47,550 nt of DNA, from NCBI RefSeq assembly GCF_026627445.1, contig NZ_JAPNLJ010000051.1, positions 1-47,550 on the forward strand, in the 5' to 3' direction. The notes beneath the pieces are model-generated. The model saw nothing but the letters and a program-made list of their open reading frames with translations. It was not told the DNA's origin and searched no databases. This stretch comes from Streptomyces sp. H27-H1 (GTDB taxonomy: Bacteria > Actinomycetota > Actinomycetes > Streptomycetales > Streptomycetaceae). Positions 24,794 through 33,281 of the stretch are shown here, in pieces; the first letter of the stretch is position 1, and each line of letters opens with the position of its first letter. The translations under genes and the position numbers were made by a program.

Positions 24794-24932
24794 CCGGCGG
24801 GGACCGGGGCCGAAACGAGCTGTTCCTACGGTCGTCACCACGGACGAGACGCGACGAGAAGCGACCAGACGCGGCGACGCGCGGCGGGCGCGACGGGCGC
24901 GACGTGATCGCAGCAGGCTGTGGAGGCGTGTG

Positions 24933-26303
24933 ATGACCAGTACGACCGCACCGCGCAAGGGTGGCCGCTGGATCGAGCGGTGGGACCCCGAGGACGAGAC
25001 CTTCTGGCGGGAGACGGGTGAGAAGACCGCCCGCCGCAACCTGATCTACTCCGTGCTCTCCGAGCACATCGGCTTCTCGATCTGGTCCCTGTGGTCGGTG
25101 ATGGTGCTCTTCATGGGCCCGCAGTACGGCATCGACCCCGCCGGGAAGTTCTCGCTCATCGCCACCGCCACCTGCGTCGGCGCCCTGGTCCGGGTCCCCT
25201 ACACCTTCGCCGTGGCCCGCTTCGGCGGCCGCAACTGGACGGTCTTCAGCGCCCTGCTGCTGCTCGCGCCGACGGTCGCCGCCTGGCTGGTGATGGAGCC
25301 CGGAACCTCCTACAACACGTTCCTGTTGGTGGCGGCGCTGACCGGGGTCGGCGGCGGGAACTTCGCCTCGTCGATGACGAACATCAACGCCTTCTTCCCG
25401 CTGCGCAAGAAGGGCTGGGCGCTCGGCCTCAACGCGGGCGGCGGGAACATCGGCGTCCCCGTCGTCCAGCTCGTCGCCCTGCTGGTCATCGGTACGGCCG
25501 GGGCAGGCCACCCGCGGCTGCTGCTCGGCGCCTACATCCCGCTCATCGTGGTCGCGGCGGCGCTCGCCGCCCTGCGGATGGACAACCTGGCGCCCGTGCG
25601 CAACGACACCGGGGCGGTACGGGAAGCCGTCCGCGACGCCCACACCTGGATCATGGCGTTCCTGTACGTCGGCACCTTCGGCTCCTTCATCGGCTACAGC
25701 TTCGCCTTCGGGCTGGTGCTCCAGACGCAGTTCGGCCGCACCCCGCTCCAGGCGGCCTCGCTCACCTTCATCGGACCGCTGCTCGGCTCGCTGATCAGGC
25801 CGGTCGGCGGGGCCCTCGCGGACCGGTTCGGCGGCGCGTGGATCACGCTGGGCACCTTCGTGGCGATGGCGGGGGCGACCGGAGTGGTGATCCTGGCCTC
25901 CGTACAGGAATCCCTGCCGGTGTTCCTGGTCGGCTTCGTGGCGCTGTTCGTCCTCAGCGGGCTCGGCAACGGCTCCACCTACAAGATGATCCCCGGCATC
26001 TTCCAGGCGAAGGCACTGGCCCGCGGGATGAGCGGCGAGGACGCGGCCACGTACGGGCGCCGGCTGTCCGGCGCCTCCATGGGCCTCATCGGCGCGGTCG
26101 GCGCGCTCGGCGGACTCGGCATCAACCTGGTCTTCCGGGAGGCGTTCCTGAGCTCCGGCTCCGGCACGGCGGCCTTCGTGACCTTCCTCGGCTTCTACGC
26201 GCTGTGCTGCGGGGTCACCTGGGCGGTATACCTTCGCCGGCCCGCCCAGATGATGATCCCCACGGCCGGTTCGGAGACGAAGCCGCAGCTCACCTCGGTG
26301 TAA
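24933..26303 (+). CDS. narK: Nitrate/nitrite transporter, NarK type
   Basis: Major facilitator for nitrate uptake or nitrate/nitrite exchange, 456 residues. The two nitrate-porter signatures are clear: GGGNFASSMTNINAFFP around residues 143-159 and GLGNGSTYKMIPGIF around 345-360. The N-terminus WIERWDPEDETFWRETGEK is also typical. ATG at 24933 is chosen because GGAGG stands 6 bp before it. A candidate GlnR site lies upstream. A 17-bp-stem hairpin follows, and then the nnaR gene, whose product in S. coelicolor controls nitrate and nitrite assimilation with GlnR. No nitrate reductase is in the window. Confidence 0.92.
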   Translation: MTSTTAPRKGGRWIERWDPEDETFWRETGEKTARRNLIYSVLSEHIGFSIWSLWSVMVLFMGPQYGIDPAGKFSLIATATCVGALVRVPYTFAVARFGGRNWTVFSALLLLAPTVAAWLVMEPGTSYNTFLLVAALTGVGGGNFASSMTNINAFFPLRKKGWALGLNAGGGNIGVPVVQLVALLVIGTAGAGHPRLLLGAYIPLIVVAAALAALRMDNLAPVRNDTGAVREAVRDAHTWIMAFLYVGTFGSFIGYSFAFGLVLQTQFGRTPLQAASLTFIGPLLGSLIRPVGGALADRFGGAWITLGTFVAMAGATGVVILASVQESLPVFLVGFVALFVLSGLGNGSTYKMIPGIFQAKALARGMSGEDAATYGRRLSGASMGLIGAVGALGGLGINLVFREAFLSSGSGTAAFVTFLGFYALCCGVTWAVYLRRPAQMMIPTAGSETKPQLTSV

Positions 26304-26337
26304 CGGGGAGCACACGTCGGTTAACGGCACCGAAATA

Positions 26338-26385
26338 CGCGTGAACCGAGCCTGATACGCCCCCAGGGCAGGCTCGGTTCACGCG
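26338..26385. terminator. Terminator hairpin between narK and nnaR
   Basis: A perfect 17-bp stem CGCGTGAACCGAGCCTG / CAGGCTCGGTTCACGCG (26338-26354, 26369-26385) encloses a 14-nt loop. It starts 34 bp after the narK stop. No T-run follows. Confidence 0.75.
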
Positions 26386-26422
26386 AACGTCACACGTCAC
26401 CCCACCCGACTGCGTGTGAACG

Positions 26423-26444
26423 CGACACCGGACCGACACCGGAC
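26423..26444 (+). promoter_or_regulatory. Tandem 11-bp direct repeat just upstream of nnaR
   Basis: CGACACCGGAC occurs twice in a row (26423-26433, 26434-26444), with a weaker third copy after it. Tandem 11-bp repeats are the usual target form of OmpR-type winged-helix proteins, and NnaR ends in such a domain. The repeat ends 26 bp before the start codon, so it could be an autoregulatory site. Confidence 0.4.
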
Positions 26445-26470
26445 CCGACCACTGCGCGAGGCAGGTCACC

Positions 26471-27613
26471 ATGCACGACACCCACACCGGTCCGCCGGCC
26501 GGCCCGCTCGCCGGATTCACCGTCGGGGTCACCGCCGCCCGGCGGGCCGACGACCTCATCGCCCTGCTCCGCCGCCGTGGGGCCACCGTGCTGCACGCAC
26601 CCGCCCTGCGGATCGTGCCGCTCGCCGACGACACCGAGCTCCTGTCCGCCACCAAGGAACTGATCAGCTGCGCGCCCGACGTGGTGGTGGCGACCACCGC
26701 CATCGGCTTCCGCGGCTGGATCGAGGCCGCCGACGGGTGGGGACTCGGCGAGGAGCTGCTCGGGCGGCTGCGGGAGACCGAGCTGCTGGCGCGCGGCCCG
26801 AAGGTGAAGGGCACGATCCGGGCCGCCGGGCTCGTGGAGACCTGGTCCCCGCAGTCGGAATCGCTCGCCGAGGTACTGGACCGGCTGCTGACGGCCGGGG
26901 TGGCCGGCCGGCGCATCGCACTCCAGCTGCACGGGGAGCCGCTGCCCGGGTTCATCGAGGCCCTGCGGGCGGGCGGGGCCGAGGTGGTCGGCGTACCCGT
27001 GTACCGGTGGATGGCGCCGGAGGACCTCGGGCCGCTGGACCGGCTGCTCGACGCGGTGGCAGCCGGAGCGGTGGACGCGGTGAGCTTCACCTCCGCGCCG
27101 GCCGCGGCCTCGCTGCTGTCCCGGGCCGCGGAGCGGGGCGTACGGGAACCCGTGCTCGAGGCACTGACCGGCGGATCGGTGCTGGCGGCGTGCGTGGGGC
27201 CGGTGACGGCCCTGACCCTGCAGGCGGAAGGCGTGCCCACGGTGCAGCCCGAACGCTTCCGGCTCGGACCCCTCGTGCAGCTCCTGTGCCAGGAACTCCC
27301 GGGCCGGGCACAGGTCCTCCCGGTGGCCGGACACCGCCTCGAACTGCGCGGCCACGCGGTCCTCGTCGACGCCGAGCTGCGCCCCGTCCCGCCGGCCGGC
27401 ATGGCCCTGCTGCGGGCCCTGTCCCGCCGCCCGGGCTGGGTGGTGGCCCGCTCCGAGCTCCTGCGCGCCCTCCCGGGCGCGGGCCGCGACGAGCACGCGG
27501 TGGAAACGGCGATGGCCCGCCTGCGCGTGGCCCTGGGCGCGCCGAACCTCATCCAGACCGTCGTCAAGCGGGGCTACCGGCTGTCCCTGGACGCGGGCTC
27601 CTGCGCCGACTGA
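26471..27613 (+). CDS. nnaR: Uroporphyrinogen-III synthase-like / winged-helix regulator of nitrate assimilation
   Basis: Fusion of a HemD-like domain (about residues 10-270) and an OmpR-type winged-helix DNA-binding domain (about 290-376; ending in ETAMARLRVALGAPNLIQTVVKRGYRL, broken here only by the usual loops). 380 residues. The combination beside narK matches NnaR of S. coelicolor, a co-activator with GlnR of nitrate and nitrite assimilation genes. Whether the HemD part keeps enzyme activity or senses a tetrapyrrole or nitrite-linked signal is unknown. Start ATG 26471 after a GAGGCAGG ribosome binding site. The tandem 11-bp repeat upstream suggests self-control. Symbol assigned from domain make-up and context. 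Confidence 0.87.
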   Translation: MHDTHTGPPAGPLAGFTVGVTAARRADDLIALLRRRGATVLHAPALRIVPLADDTELLSATKELISCAPDVVVATTAIGFRGWIEAADGWGLGEELLGRLRETELLARGPKVKGTIRAAGLVETWSPQSESLAEVLDRLLTAGVAGRRIALQLHGEPLPGFIEALRAGGAEVVGVPVYRWMAPEDLGPLDRLLDAVAAGAVDAVSFTSAPAAASLLSRAAERGVREPVLEALTGGSVLAACVGPVTALTLQAEGVPTVQPERFRLGPLVQLLCQELPGRAQVLPVAGHRLELRGHAVLVDAELRPVPPAGMALLRALSRRPGWVVARSELLRALPGAGRDEHAVETAMARLRVALGAPNLIQTVVKRGYRLSLDAGSCAD

Positions 27614-27684
27614 CGCGGCCGCGGACCGGCGCCCGAGTCGCGGGACAGGTGGCCGGAGAGCTGGCCCGGCTCCGCGCCGTCCGT

Positions 27685-27690
27685 TAGCGT
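27685..27690 (+). promoter_or_regulatory. -10 element placed for leaderless mRNA of the GNAT gene
   Basis: TAGCGT is followed by 6 nt (GCCCGG) and the ATG at 27697. No ribosome binding site is present. The spacing predicts a transcript starting at the start codon. Confidence 0.5.
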
Positions 27691-27696
27691 GCCCGG

Positions 27697-28239
27697 ATGA
27701 TCATTGACGGGGTGGAGATGCGGGACATCCGGACGGCCGACGCCGCCGGGCTCGCCGAGGTGCTGGACCGCAACCGGTCGTACATGGCCCCCTACGAGCC
27801 CCTGCGGCAACCGGGGTTCTACACCGAGGCCGGGCAACGGGCGCGGATCGAGGCGCTGCTCGCAGACCGCGACGGCGGCCGGGCGCGCCCGTACGTGCTC
27901 GTCGCCGACGCGTCGCCCATCGGGACGATCACCCTGAACTCCATCGTGCTCGGCCCGCTGTGCAGCGCCAGCATCGGCTACTGGGTGGCCGAGGCATGGA
28001 CCGGCCAGGGGGTGGCCACCGCCGCGCTGGAGGAGCTCTGCCGGATCGCCCGTGACGAGGCCGGACTGCACCGGGTCGAGGCCGGGACACGGGTCGACAA
28101 CCTGGCCTCGCAGCGGGTGCTGGCGAAGGCCGGCTTCGAGCAGTACGGGCTCGCGCCCCGCTACCTGCACGTCGGCGGGGAGTGGCACGACCACCGCCTC
28201 TTCCAGCGGCTGCTGCACGACGACCCGCCCGCCCTCTAG
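27697..28239 (+). CDS. GNAT acetyltransferase, RimJ/RimL type
   Basis: Cytoplasmic acetyl-CoA-dependent N-acetyltransferase of 180 residues. The acetyl-CoA loop is WTGQGVATAALEEL (about 101-114, form of Q/RxxGxG/A), and the C-terminal strand RVDNLASQRVLAKAGFEQYG (about 132-151) is typical of the RimJ/RimL branch that acetylates ribosomal protein N-termini or small amines. The substrate is not predictable. A -10 element sits 6 bp before the start. The CGNR-type gene begins 51 bp downstream on the same strand and may be co-transcribed. Confidence 0.9.
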   Translation: MIIDGVEMRDIRTADAAGLAEVLDRNRSYMAPYEPLRQPGFYTEAGQRARIEALLADRDGGRARPYVLVADASPIGTITLNSIVLGPLCSASIGYWVAEAWTGQGVATAALEELCRIARDEAGLHRVEAGTRVDNLASQRVLAKAGFEQYGLAPRYLHVGGEWHDHRLFQRLLHDDPPAL

Positions 28240-28290
28240 CCCCCCGGCCCGGAGACGGGCACTCTGGGGGCACGCCCCGAGAGTGAGGCG

Positions 28291-28869
28291 GTGACGGGTA
28301 TGTGGTTCGACTCCGGGCGGGTCTGCCTGGACCTGGTGGCGACCTTCGCGCCCCACACGAACACCGAGGGCATCCGGGACGGAGACGGCCTGCGGCTGTG
28401 GCTCACCGGAGCCGGGCTGGTGCCCGACCGGACACCGCTCGGCCGGGTGGGGGACGACTGGGTGCGGGCCTTCAGGGTGCTGCGCGCCGACGCCGAGAGC
28501 CTCGTACGGGCCGAGCTGGCCGGCGCCGCGCCCCCCGGGGCCGCACTGGCCCGGGTCAACGCGGCGGCCGCCGGTCCTCCCCCGGGACTTTGTGCCGTAC
28601 AGGACCAAGAAGGTCACCTCGTGCGGGAGTTGTGCGGCGGTGTCGAATGCGCCGGGCTGCTCGCCGCCGTGGCCCGGGACGCCGTCGAACTGCTCACCGA
28701 TCCCGGTGAACGGGCGCTGCTGCGGGCCTGCGAGGGCGACGGCTGCGCCCGGGTCTACCTCGACACCTCGCGCGGACACCGGCGCCGCTGGTGCTCCAGC
28801 GAGCTCTGCGGCAACCGCGAGCGCGTGGCCCGCCACCGGCGCCGCGTACTCGAATCCCGCCCCGGTTGA
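28291..28869 (+). CDS. CGNR zinc-finger protein with ABATE domain
   Basis: Putative stress-type transcriptional regulator, 192 residues. The N-terminal ABATE-like domain (about 1-140) begins WFDSGRVCLDLVATF. The C-terminal CGNR zinc finger is clear: CEGDGCARVYLDTS, then RRRWCSSELCGNRERVARHRRR, with four Cys for one zinc. The GTG at 28291 is used; the ATG at 28300 three codons later is an equal candidate. Members of this family are thought to bind DNA through the CGNR finger, but few have been studied. Its position between a GNAT gene and a HelD-like gene gives no clear function. Confidence 0.85.
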   Translation: MTGMWFDSGRVCLDLVATFAPHTNTEGIRDGDGLRLWLTGAGLVPDRTPLGRVGDDWVRAFRVLRADAESLVRAELAGAAPPGAALARVNAAAAGPPPGLCAVQDQEGHLVRELCGGVECAGLLAAVARDAVELLTDPGERALLRACEGDGCARVYLDTSRGHRRRWCSSELCGNRERVARHRRRVLESRPG

Positions 28870-28917
28870 CCCGGTTCGCGACGCCCGCCGGACGTGATCT
28901 TCGTCTTGATCCGCGAG

Positions 28918-28994
28918 CCGTTCCGGAACGGGCGTGCGCGCACGGGCCCCTTCGCGTACGGTTGACGGTCGCCCATGCACGTCAGAAAGGGGCC
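28918..28994 (+). promoter_or_regulatory. Palindromes and possible ribosome-binding-site-masking stem upstream of the HelD-like gene
   Basis: Two palindromes stand side by side: CCGTTCCGGAACGG (28918-28931) and CGTGCGCGCACG (28933-28944). In addition GGCCCCTT (28945-28952) can pair with AAGGGGCC (28987-28994), which contains the ribosome binding site of the next gene. A -10-like TACGGT lies at 28957-28962. The gap is 128 bp. Confidence 0.35.
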
Positions 28995-28997
28995 TTG

Positions 28998-31319
28998 GTG
29001 GCCGCGCAGAATGCCGCTGTCGACAGCACGGCGGATTCCGTCCGCGATCGGGAGATCGCGGTCGAGCAGACGCATCTCGATCACGTGTACCGACGCCTTG
29101 AAGAGAAGATCCACGAGGCGGAGTTCCTGATGAACGACGCCGCCAAGCGTGGCCAGGTCGGCACACCCGGAGCCCTCGCAGAGCGGGACGCACAGGTCTT
29201 CCGGGCCGGAATCCATCTCAACCGTCTCAACAACGAGTTCGAGGACTTCCTGTTCGGCCGCGTCGACCTGATCCTCGGCAAGGACGGGGAGCGGGGCCCG
29301 GACGGCGCCTTCACCTCCGTCGAGCCCGCCGAGGACGCGATCCGTACCGACCTCACGGCCGATATCGCCGAGACGCTCCACATCGGCCGCATCGGGGTCC
29401 TCGACTCCGACTACTCGCCGCTCGTCATCGACTGGCGCGCCCCGGCGGCCGCGCCGTTCTACCGTTCCACGCCCAAGGAGCCCGGCCGCGTCGTGCGCCG
29501 GCGCGTCATCCGCTCCAAGGGCCGCAAGGTGCTCGGCGTCGAGGACGACCTGATGCGCCCCGAGGTGACCGCCTTCCTCGACGGGCGCGAGCTGCCCGTC
29601 ATCGGCGACGGCGCACTGATGGCCGCCCTCGGGCGGGCCCGTACCCACTCGATGCGCGACATCGTCTCCTCCATCCAGGCCGAGCAGGACCTCGTCATCC
29701 GGGCGCCCGCCGCCTCGGTCGCCGAAGTCGCGGGCGGACCCGGCACCGGCAAGACCGCCGTCGCCCTGCACCGCGCCGCCTACCTGCTCTACCAGGACCG
29801 GCGGCGCTACTCCGGCGGCATCCTCATCGTCTCCCCGACCCCGCTGCTCGTCGCCTACACCGAGGGCGTCCTGCCCTCCCTCGGCGAGGAGGGCCAGGTC
29901 GCCATCCGGGCGCTCGGCTCGCTCGTCGACGGAGCCGAGGCGACCACCTACGACGATCCGTCCACGGCCCGCATCAAGGGCTCGTCCCGGATGCTGAAGG
30001 TGCTGCGCAAGGCCGTACGGGGCGCCCTCGAGTTCGGCGGCCCCGGCGGGGCGCAGGCCCCCGACCGGCTGCGCGTGGTGGCCTTCGGGCGCCGCCAGGA
30101 GCTGGAGGCCGGCGATCTCGACCGGATCCGGCAGAACGTCCTGTCCGGCACCACCCCGGTCAACATGCTGCGCCCGCGCGCCCGCAAGCTCCTGCTGGAC
30201 GCGCTGTACTCGAAGTCCGGCGGGGCCGGCCGGCACAGCGACCCGCAGCTCGCCGCCGAGCTGCGCTCCGCCTTCGACGAGGACGTCTCGACGGAGGACG
30301 CGTTCATCGAGTTCCTGAACGCCTGGTGGCCCGAACTGACCCCGCGCGGGGTGCTGGCCACCATGGCGGACGAGCGGCGCCTGTCGCGCTGGTCGCGCCG
30401 GGACCTGAACCCGCGCGAGACCCGCCAGCTCGCGCGCTCCCTGCGCCGGGTCGGCCCGGACGGCAAGGGCGCCCTGTCGGTGCACGACGTGGCGCTGCTG
30501 GACGAGCTCCACCAGCTGGTGGGCGCGCCCGCGCGGCCCAAGCGCAAGCGGGAGATGAACCCGCTGGACCAGCTGAGCGGGCTGGAGGAGCTGATGCCGA
30601 CCCGCGAGGAGACCCAGTGGGAGCGGGCCGAGCGGCTCGCGGCGGAGCGCACCGAGTACGCGCACGTCATCGTCGACGAGGCGCAGGACCTGACGCCGAT
30701 GCAGTGGCGGATGGTCGGCCGCAGGGGCCGGATGGGCACCTGGACGGTGGTCGGAGACCCGGCGCAGTCCTCGTGGACGGACCCGGAGGAGGCGGCGGCC
30801 GCGCGGGACGAGGCACTGGGGTCACGCCCGCGGCGCCGGTTCACCCTGACGGTGAACTACCGCAACCCGGCCGAGGTCGCGGAGATCGCCTCCCGGGTGC
30901 TGAAGCTGGCGGCGCCGGGCATGGAGCCGCCGACGGCGGTGCGCTCCACGGGCCTCGAGCCGCGTTTCACGGCGGTGGCCGACGATCTGCGCACCACTGT
31001 CCGGGAGGAGACCCGGCGGCTGCTGGAGCAGGTGGACGGCACGGTAGGCGTGGTCGTGGCGATGGACCGGCGGGTGGAGGCCGCGGGCTGGCTGGCGGAC
31101 CTGGGGGAGCGGGCGGTCGCCCTGGGCAGCCTGGAGGCGAAGGGCCTGGAGTACGACGCCACGGTGGTGGTCTCCCCGGCGGAGATCGCGGACGAGTCCC
31201 CGGCGGGCCTGCGGGTGCTCTACGTGGCCCTGACCCGTGCGACGCAGCAGTTGACGGTGATCTCCACGGTCCGGGACGCCCCGGACGCCGGGGGAGTCGC
31301 GGCGCTGCTCCAGCCTTAG
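28998..31319 (+). CDS. HelD-family SF1 ATPase (UvrD-like), RNA polymerase recycling factor
   Basis: Cytoplasmic ATPase of 773 residues. The GTG at 28998 is chosen: AAAGGGG lies 5 bp before it; a TTG one codon earlier is too close. An N-terminal charged coiled coil (about 20-60, EQTHLDHVYRRLEEK) is the HelD arm that enters the RNA polymerase channel. Walker A is GGPGTGKTAVAL near 248-259, Walker B VIVDEAQDLTPMQW near 556-569, and late motifs LEAKGLEYD and LYVALTRATQQLTV are present. Actinobacterial HelD proteins free stalled polymerase, and some (HelR) protect it from rifamycins. No rifamycin-associated element of the known inverted-repeat type is seen upstream, so this need not be HelR. Confidence 0.9.
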   Translation: MAAQNAAVDSTADSVRDREIAVEQTHLDHVYRRLEEKIHEAEFLMNDAAKRGQVGTPGALAERDAQVFRAGIHLNRLNNEFEDFLFGRVDLILGKDGERGPDGAFTSVEPAEDAIRTDLTADIAETLHIGRIGVLDSDYSPLVIDWRAPAAAPFYRSTPKEPGRVVRRRVIRSKGRKVLGVEDDLMRPEVTAFLDGRELPVIGDGALMAALGRARTHSMRDIVSSIQAEQDLVIRAPAASVAEVAGGPGTGKTAVALHRAAYLLYQDRRRYSGGILIVSPTPLLVAYTEGVLPSLGEEGQVAIRALGSLVDGAEATTYDDPSTARIKGSSRMLKVLRKAVRGALEFGGPGGAQAPDRLRVVAFGRRQELEAGDLDRIRQNVLSGTTPVNMLRPRARKLLLDALYSKSGGAGRHSDPQLAAELRSAFDEDVSTEDAFIEFLNAWWPELTPRGVLATMADERRLSRWSRRDLNPRETRQLARSLRRVGPDGKGALSVHDVALLDELHQLVGAPARPKRKREMNPLDQLSGLEELMPTREETQWERAERLAAERTEYAHVIVDEAQDLTPMQWRMVGRRGRMGTWTVVGDPAQSSWTDPEEAAAARDEALGSRPRRRFTLTVNYRNPAEVAEIASRVLKLAAPGMEPPTAVRSTGLEPRFTAVADDLRTTVREETRRLLEQVDGTVGVVVAMDRRVEAAGWLADLGERAVALGSLEAKGLEYDATVVVSPAEIADESPAGLRVLYVALTRATQQLTVISTVRDAPDAGGVAALLQP

Positions 31320-31344
31320 CTCCCCTACGGTCTCGCGGCACCTG

Positions 31345-31369
31345 GTACGGGGCTCGTCGAGCCCCGTAC
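31345..31369 (+). terminator. Terminator hairpin after the HelD-like gene
   Basis: An 11-bp perfect stem GTACGGGGCTC / GAGCCCCGTAC with loop GTC begins 26 bp after the stop codon. No T-run. Confidence 0.6.
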
Positions 31370-31802
31370 GGCCGGTTGGTCGGCGGCCAAGGGCGTGGTC
31401 GTCACAACCGGTCCCCTGCAGGGGGATCACTTCGGGCGAACCTTTGTTAGCCTGGGTTACGGCACCGACTCGATCCAAGCCCCCGGGCCCAACCTTCGTC
31501 GCCTAGAGCGACCACTTGCCGCGAGGCGAGCATGGCGGGTCGGTGTCATAGACGTCAGTGAACAGGTCTGTCCCCTTCGCGGAAACGGAGGGGACGGGCC
31601 TGTTTTGCGTGGCCGGAAAGGGTTCCGTGGGATGAGCAAATCTCGTATGGTGGAAGTGTCTTTCCGAAGTTTGTAGCTGGTTACCTTTTACCGGCTGGTA
31701 GGTGGGACGATCGGACAACAGGTCCTGCCATACCTGCCGTCGTTGGGCGGTGCCGCGGGGCCCTGTGTACAGAAGAACCAGGGACAGAAGAGGAACACGG
31801 CC
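31370..31802 (+). other. Long non-coding stretch before the malic enzyme gene
   Basis: No protein gene is supported between the HelD-like gene's terminator and the ATG at 31803. The first half holds a candidate small RNA with its own promoter and terminator (31448-31606). The second half (31607-31802) is AT-richer and probably carries the malic enzyme promoter; TATGGT near 31655 is a -10 candidate. The ribosome binding site GAGGA lies about 10 bp before the start codon. Confidence 0.5.
31448..31606 (+). ncRNA. Candidate structured small RNA or leader with promoter and terminator
   Basis: A -10-like TAGCCT (31448-31453) is followed by a predicted start near 31460. From 31461 a 12-bp stem (31461-31472 with 31536-31547, two G-U pairs) encloses a C-rich segment and two small hairpins: GTCGC-CTAGA-GCGAC (31498-31512) and CTTGCC-GCGA-GGCGAG (31515-31530, a GNRA tetraloop). 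A terminator follows: a 16-bp stem (31561-31576 with 31589-31604, two G-U pairs) and TTTT. The RNA would be about 147 nt. I do not recognise an RNA family. It could be a free small RNA or a terminated leader of the malic enzyme gene. Confidence 0.55.
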
Positions 31803-33227
31803 ATGGCAACGGCGCCCAGCGTCTCGTACTCGATGACGGTCCGCCTGGAAGTGCCCGCGAGCGGAACCGCGGTCTCCCAGCTCACCACCGCCGTCGAGTC
31901 CTCCGGTGGCTCCGTCACCGGCCTCGACGTGACCGCATCCGGCCACGAGAAGCTCCGGATCGACGTGACCATCGCGGCGACGTCGACGGCGCACGCGGAC
32001 GAGATCGTCGAGAAGCTCCGCGGGATCGAGGGCGTCAGTCTCGGCAAGGTCTCCGACCGAACCTTCCTGATGCACCTCGGCGGCAAGATCGAGATGGCGT
32101 CCAAGCACCCCATCCGCAACCGCGACGACCTCTCGATGATCTACACCCCGGGTGTGGCCCGCGTGTGCATGGCGATCGCCGAGAACCCCGAGGACGCTCG
32201 TCGCCTCACCATCAAGCGCAACTCCGTCGCAGTCGTGACGGACGGCAGCGCCGTACTGGGCCTCGGCAACATCGGCCCGATGGCCGCGCTGCCCGTCATG
32301 GAGGGCAAGGCGGCCCTCTTCAAGCGCTTCGCCGGCATCGACGCCTGGCCGATCTGCCTGGACACCCAGGACCCGGACGAGATCGTCGCCGTCGTCAAGG
32401 CGATCGCCCCGGGCTTCGCGGGCATCAACCTGGAGGACATCTCCGCGCCGCGCTGCTTCGAGATCGAGGCCCGGCTGCGCGAGGCCCTCGACATTCCCGT
32501 CTTCCACGACGACCAGCACGGCACGGCCATCGTGGTCCTCGCCGCCCTCACCAACGCACTGCGCGTGGTGGGCAAGGCCGTTGGCGACGTCAAGGTGGTC
32601 ATGTCGGGCGCCGGGGCCGCCGGTACCGCGATCCTGAAGCTGCTCCTCGCGGCGGGCGTCAAGAACGCCGTCAGCGCCGACATCCACGGTGTCGTGCACT
32701 GCGACCGCCCCGACCTCGTCGACGCGGCCCCGGACTCCCCGCTGCGCTGGATCGCCGACAACACCAACCCCGAGGGCTACACGGGCACCCTGAAGGAGGC
32801 CGTGGTCGGCGCCGACGTCTTCATCGGCGTCTCGGCCCCCAACGTCCTCAGCGGCGAGGACGTGGCCGCCATGGCGGAAGGCGCGATCGTGTTCGCGCTC
32901 GCGAACCCGGACCCCGAGGTGGATCCGGCGATCGCCCGCCAGACCGCCGCCGTCGTGGCCACCGGCCGCTCCGACTTCCCGAACCAGATCAACAACGTGC
33001 TGGTCTTCCCGGGTGTCTTCCGCGGCCTGCTGGACGCCCAGTCGCGGACCGTGAACACCGAGATGATGCTGGCCGCCGCGAGCGCCCTGGCCGACGTGGT
33101 CGGCGAGGACGAGCTGAACGCGAACTACATCATCCCGTCGGTCTTCAACGACAAGGTCGCGGGCGCGGTAGCCGGAGCGGTCCGCAAGGCCGCCTCCACG
33201 GCTGTGACGCCCCCCACCTCCGTCTGA
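31803..33227 (+). CDS. NAD-dependent malic enzyme with N-terminal ACT domain
   Basis: Oxidative decarboxylation of malate to pyruvate, linking the TCA cycle to pyruvate. 474 residues. Residues ~8-85 are an ACT-type regulatory domain (VSYSMTVRLEVPASGTAVS), unusual for short malic enzymes elsewhere but normal in actinobacteria. The malic domain starts near 100 with DDLSMIYTPGVARVC, including the catalytic Tyr; NLEDISAPRCFEIE and VFHDDQHGTAIV hold the metal-binding Glu/Asp residues. The NAD-binding GAGAAGTAI is near residue 275. Small bacterial forms of this kind (about 400-480 residues) are usually NAD-linked. It is likely the homologue of the NAD-malic enzyme beside hupA in S. coelicolor. A possible structured RNA lies upstream. 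Confidence 0.93.
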   Translation: MATAPSVSYSMTVRLEVPASGTAVSQLTTAVESSGGSVTGLDVTASGHEKLRIDVTIAATSTAHADEIVEKLRGIEGVSLGKVSDRTFLMHLGGKIEMASKHPIRNRDDLSMIYTPGVARVCMAIAENPEDARRLTIKRNSVAVVTDGSAVLGLGNIGPMAALPVMEGKAALFKRFAGIDAWPICLDTQDPDEIVAVVKAIAPGFAGINLEDISAPRCFEIEARLREALDIPVFHDDQHGTAIVVLAALTNALRVVGKAVGDVKVVMSGAGAAGTAILKLLLAAGVKNAVSADIHGVVHCDRPDLVDAAPDSPLRWIADNTNPEGYTGTLKEAVVGADVFIGVSAPNVLSGEDVAAMAEGAIVFALANPDPEVDPAIARQTAAVVATGRSDFPNQINNVLVFPGVFRGLLDAQSRTVNTEMMLAAASALADVVGEDELNANYIIPSVFNDKVAGAVAGAVRKAASTAVTPPTSV

Positions 33228-33281
33228 TCCCCGGCGCGTCGCGGGATGCGGGCCCCCCGGGCCGCCTCTAGGGTTGCGGGG

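Noticed and set aside
28870..28997. Rifamycin-associated element upstream of the HelD-like gene
   Set aside because: The palindromes there do not match the known inverted repeat GGGGCTTGC-type pattern, so inducible rifamycin resistance is not claimed.
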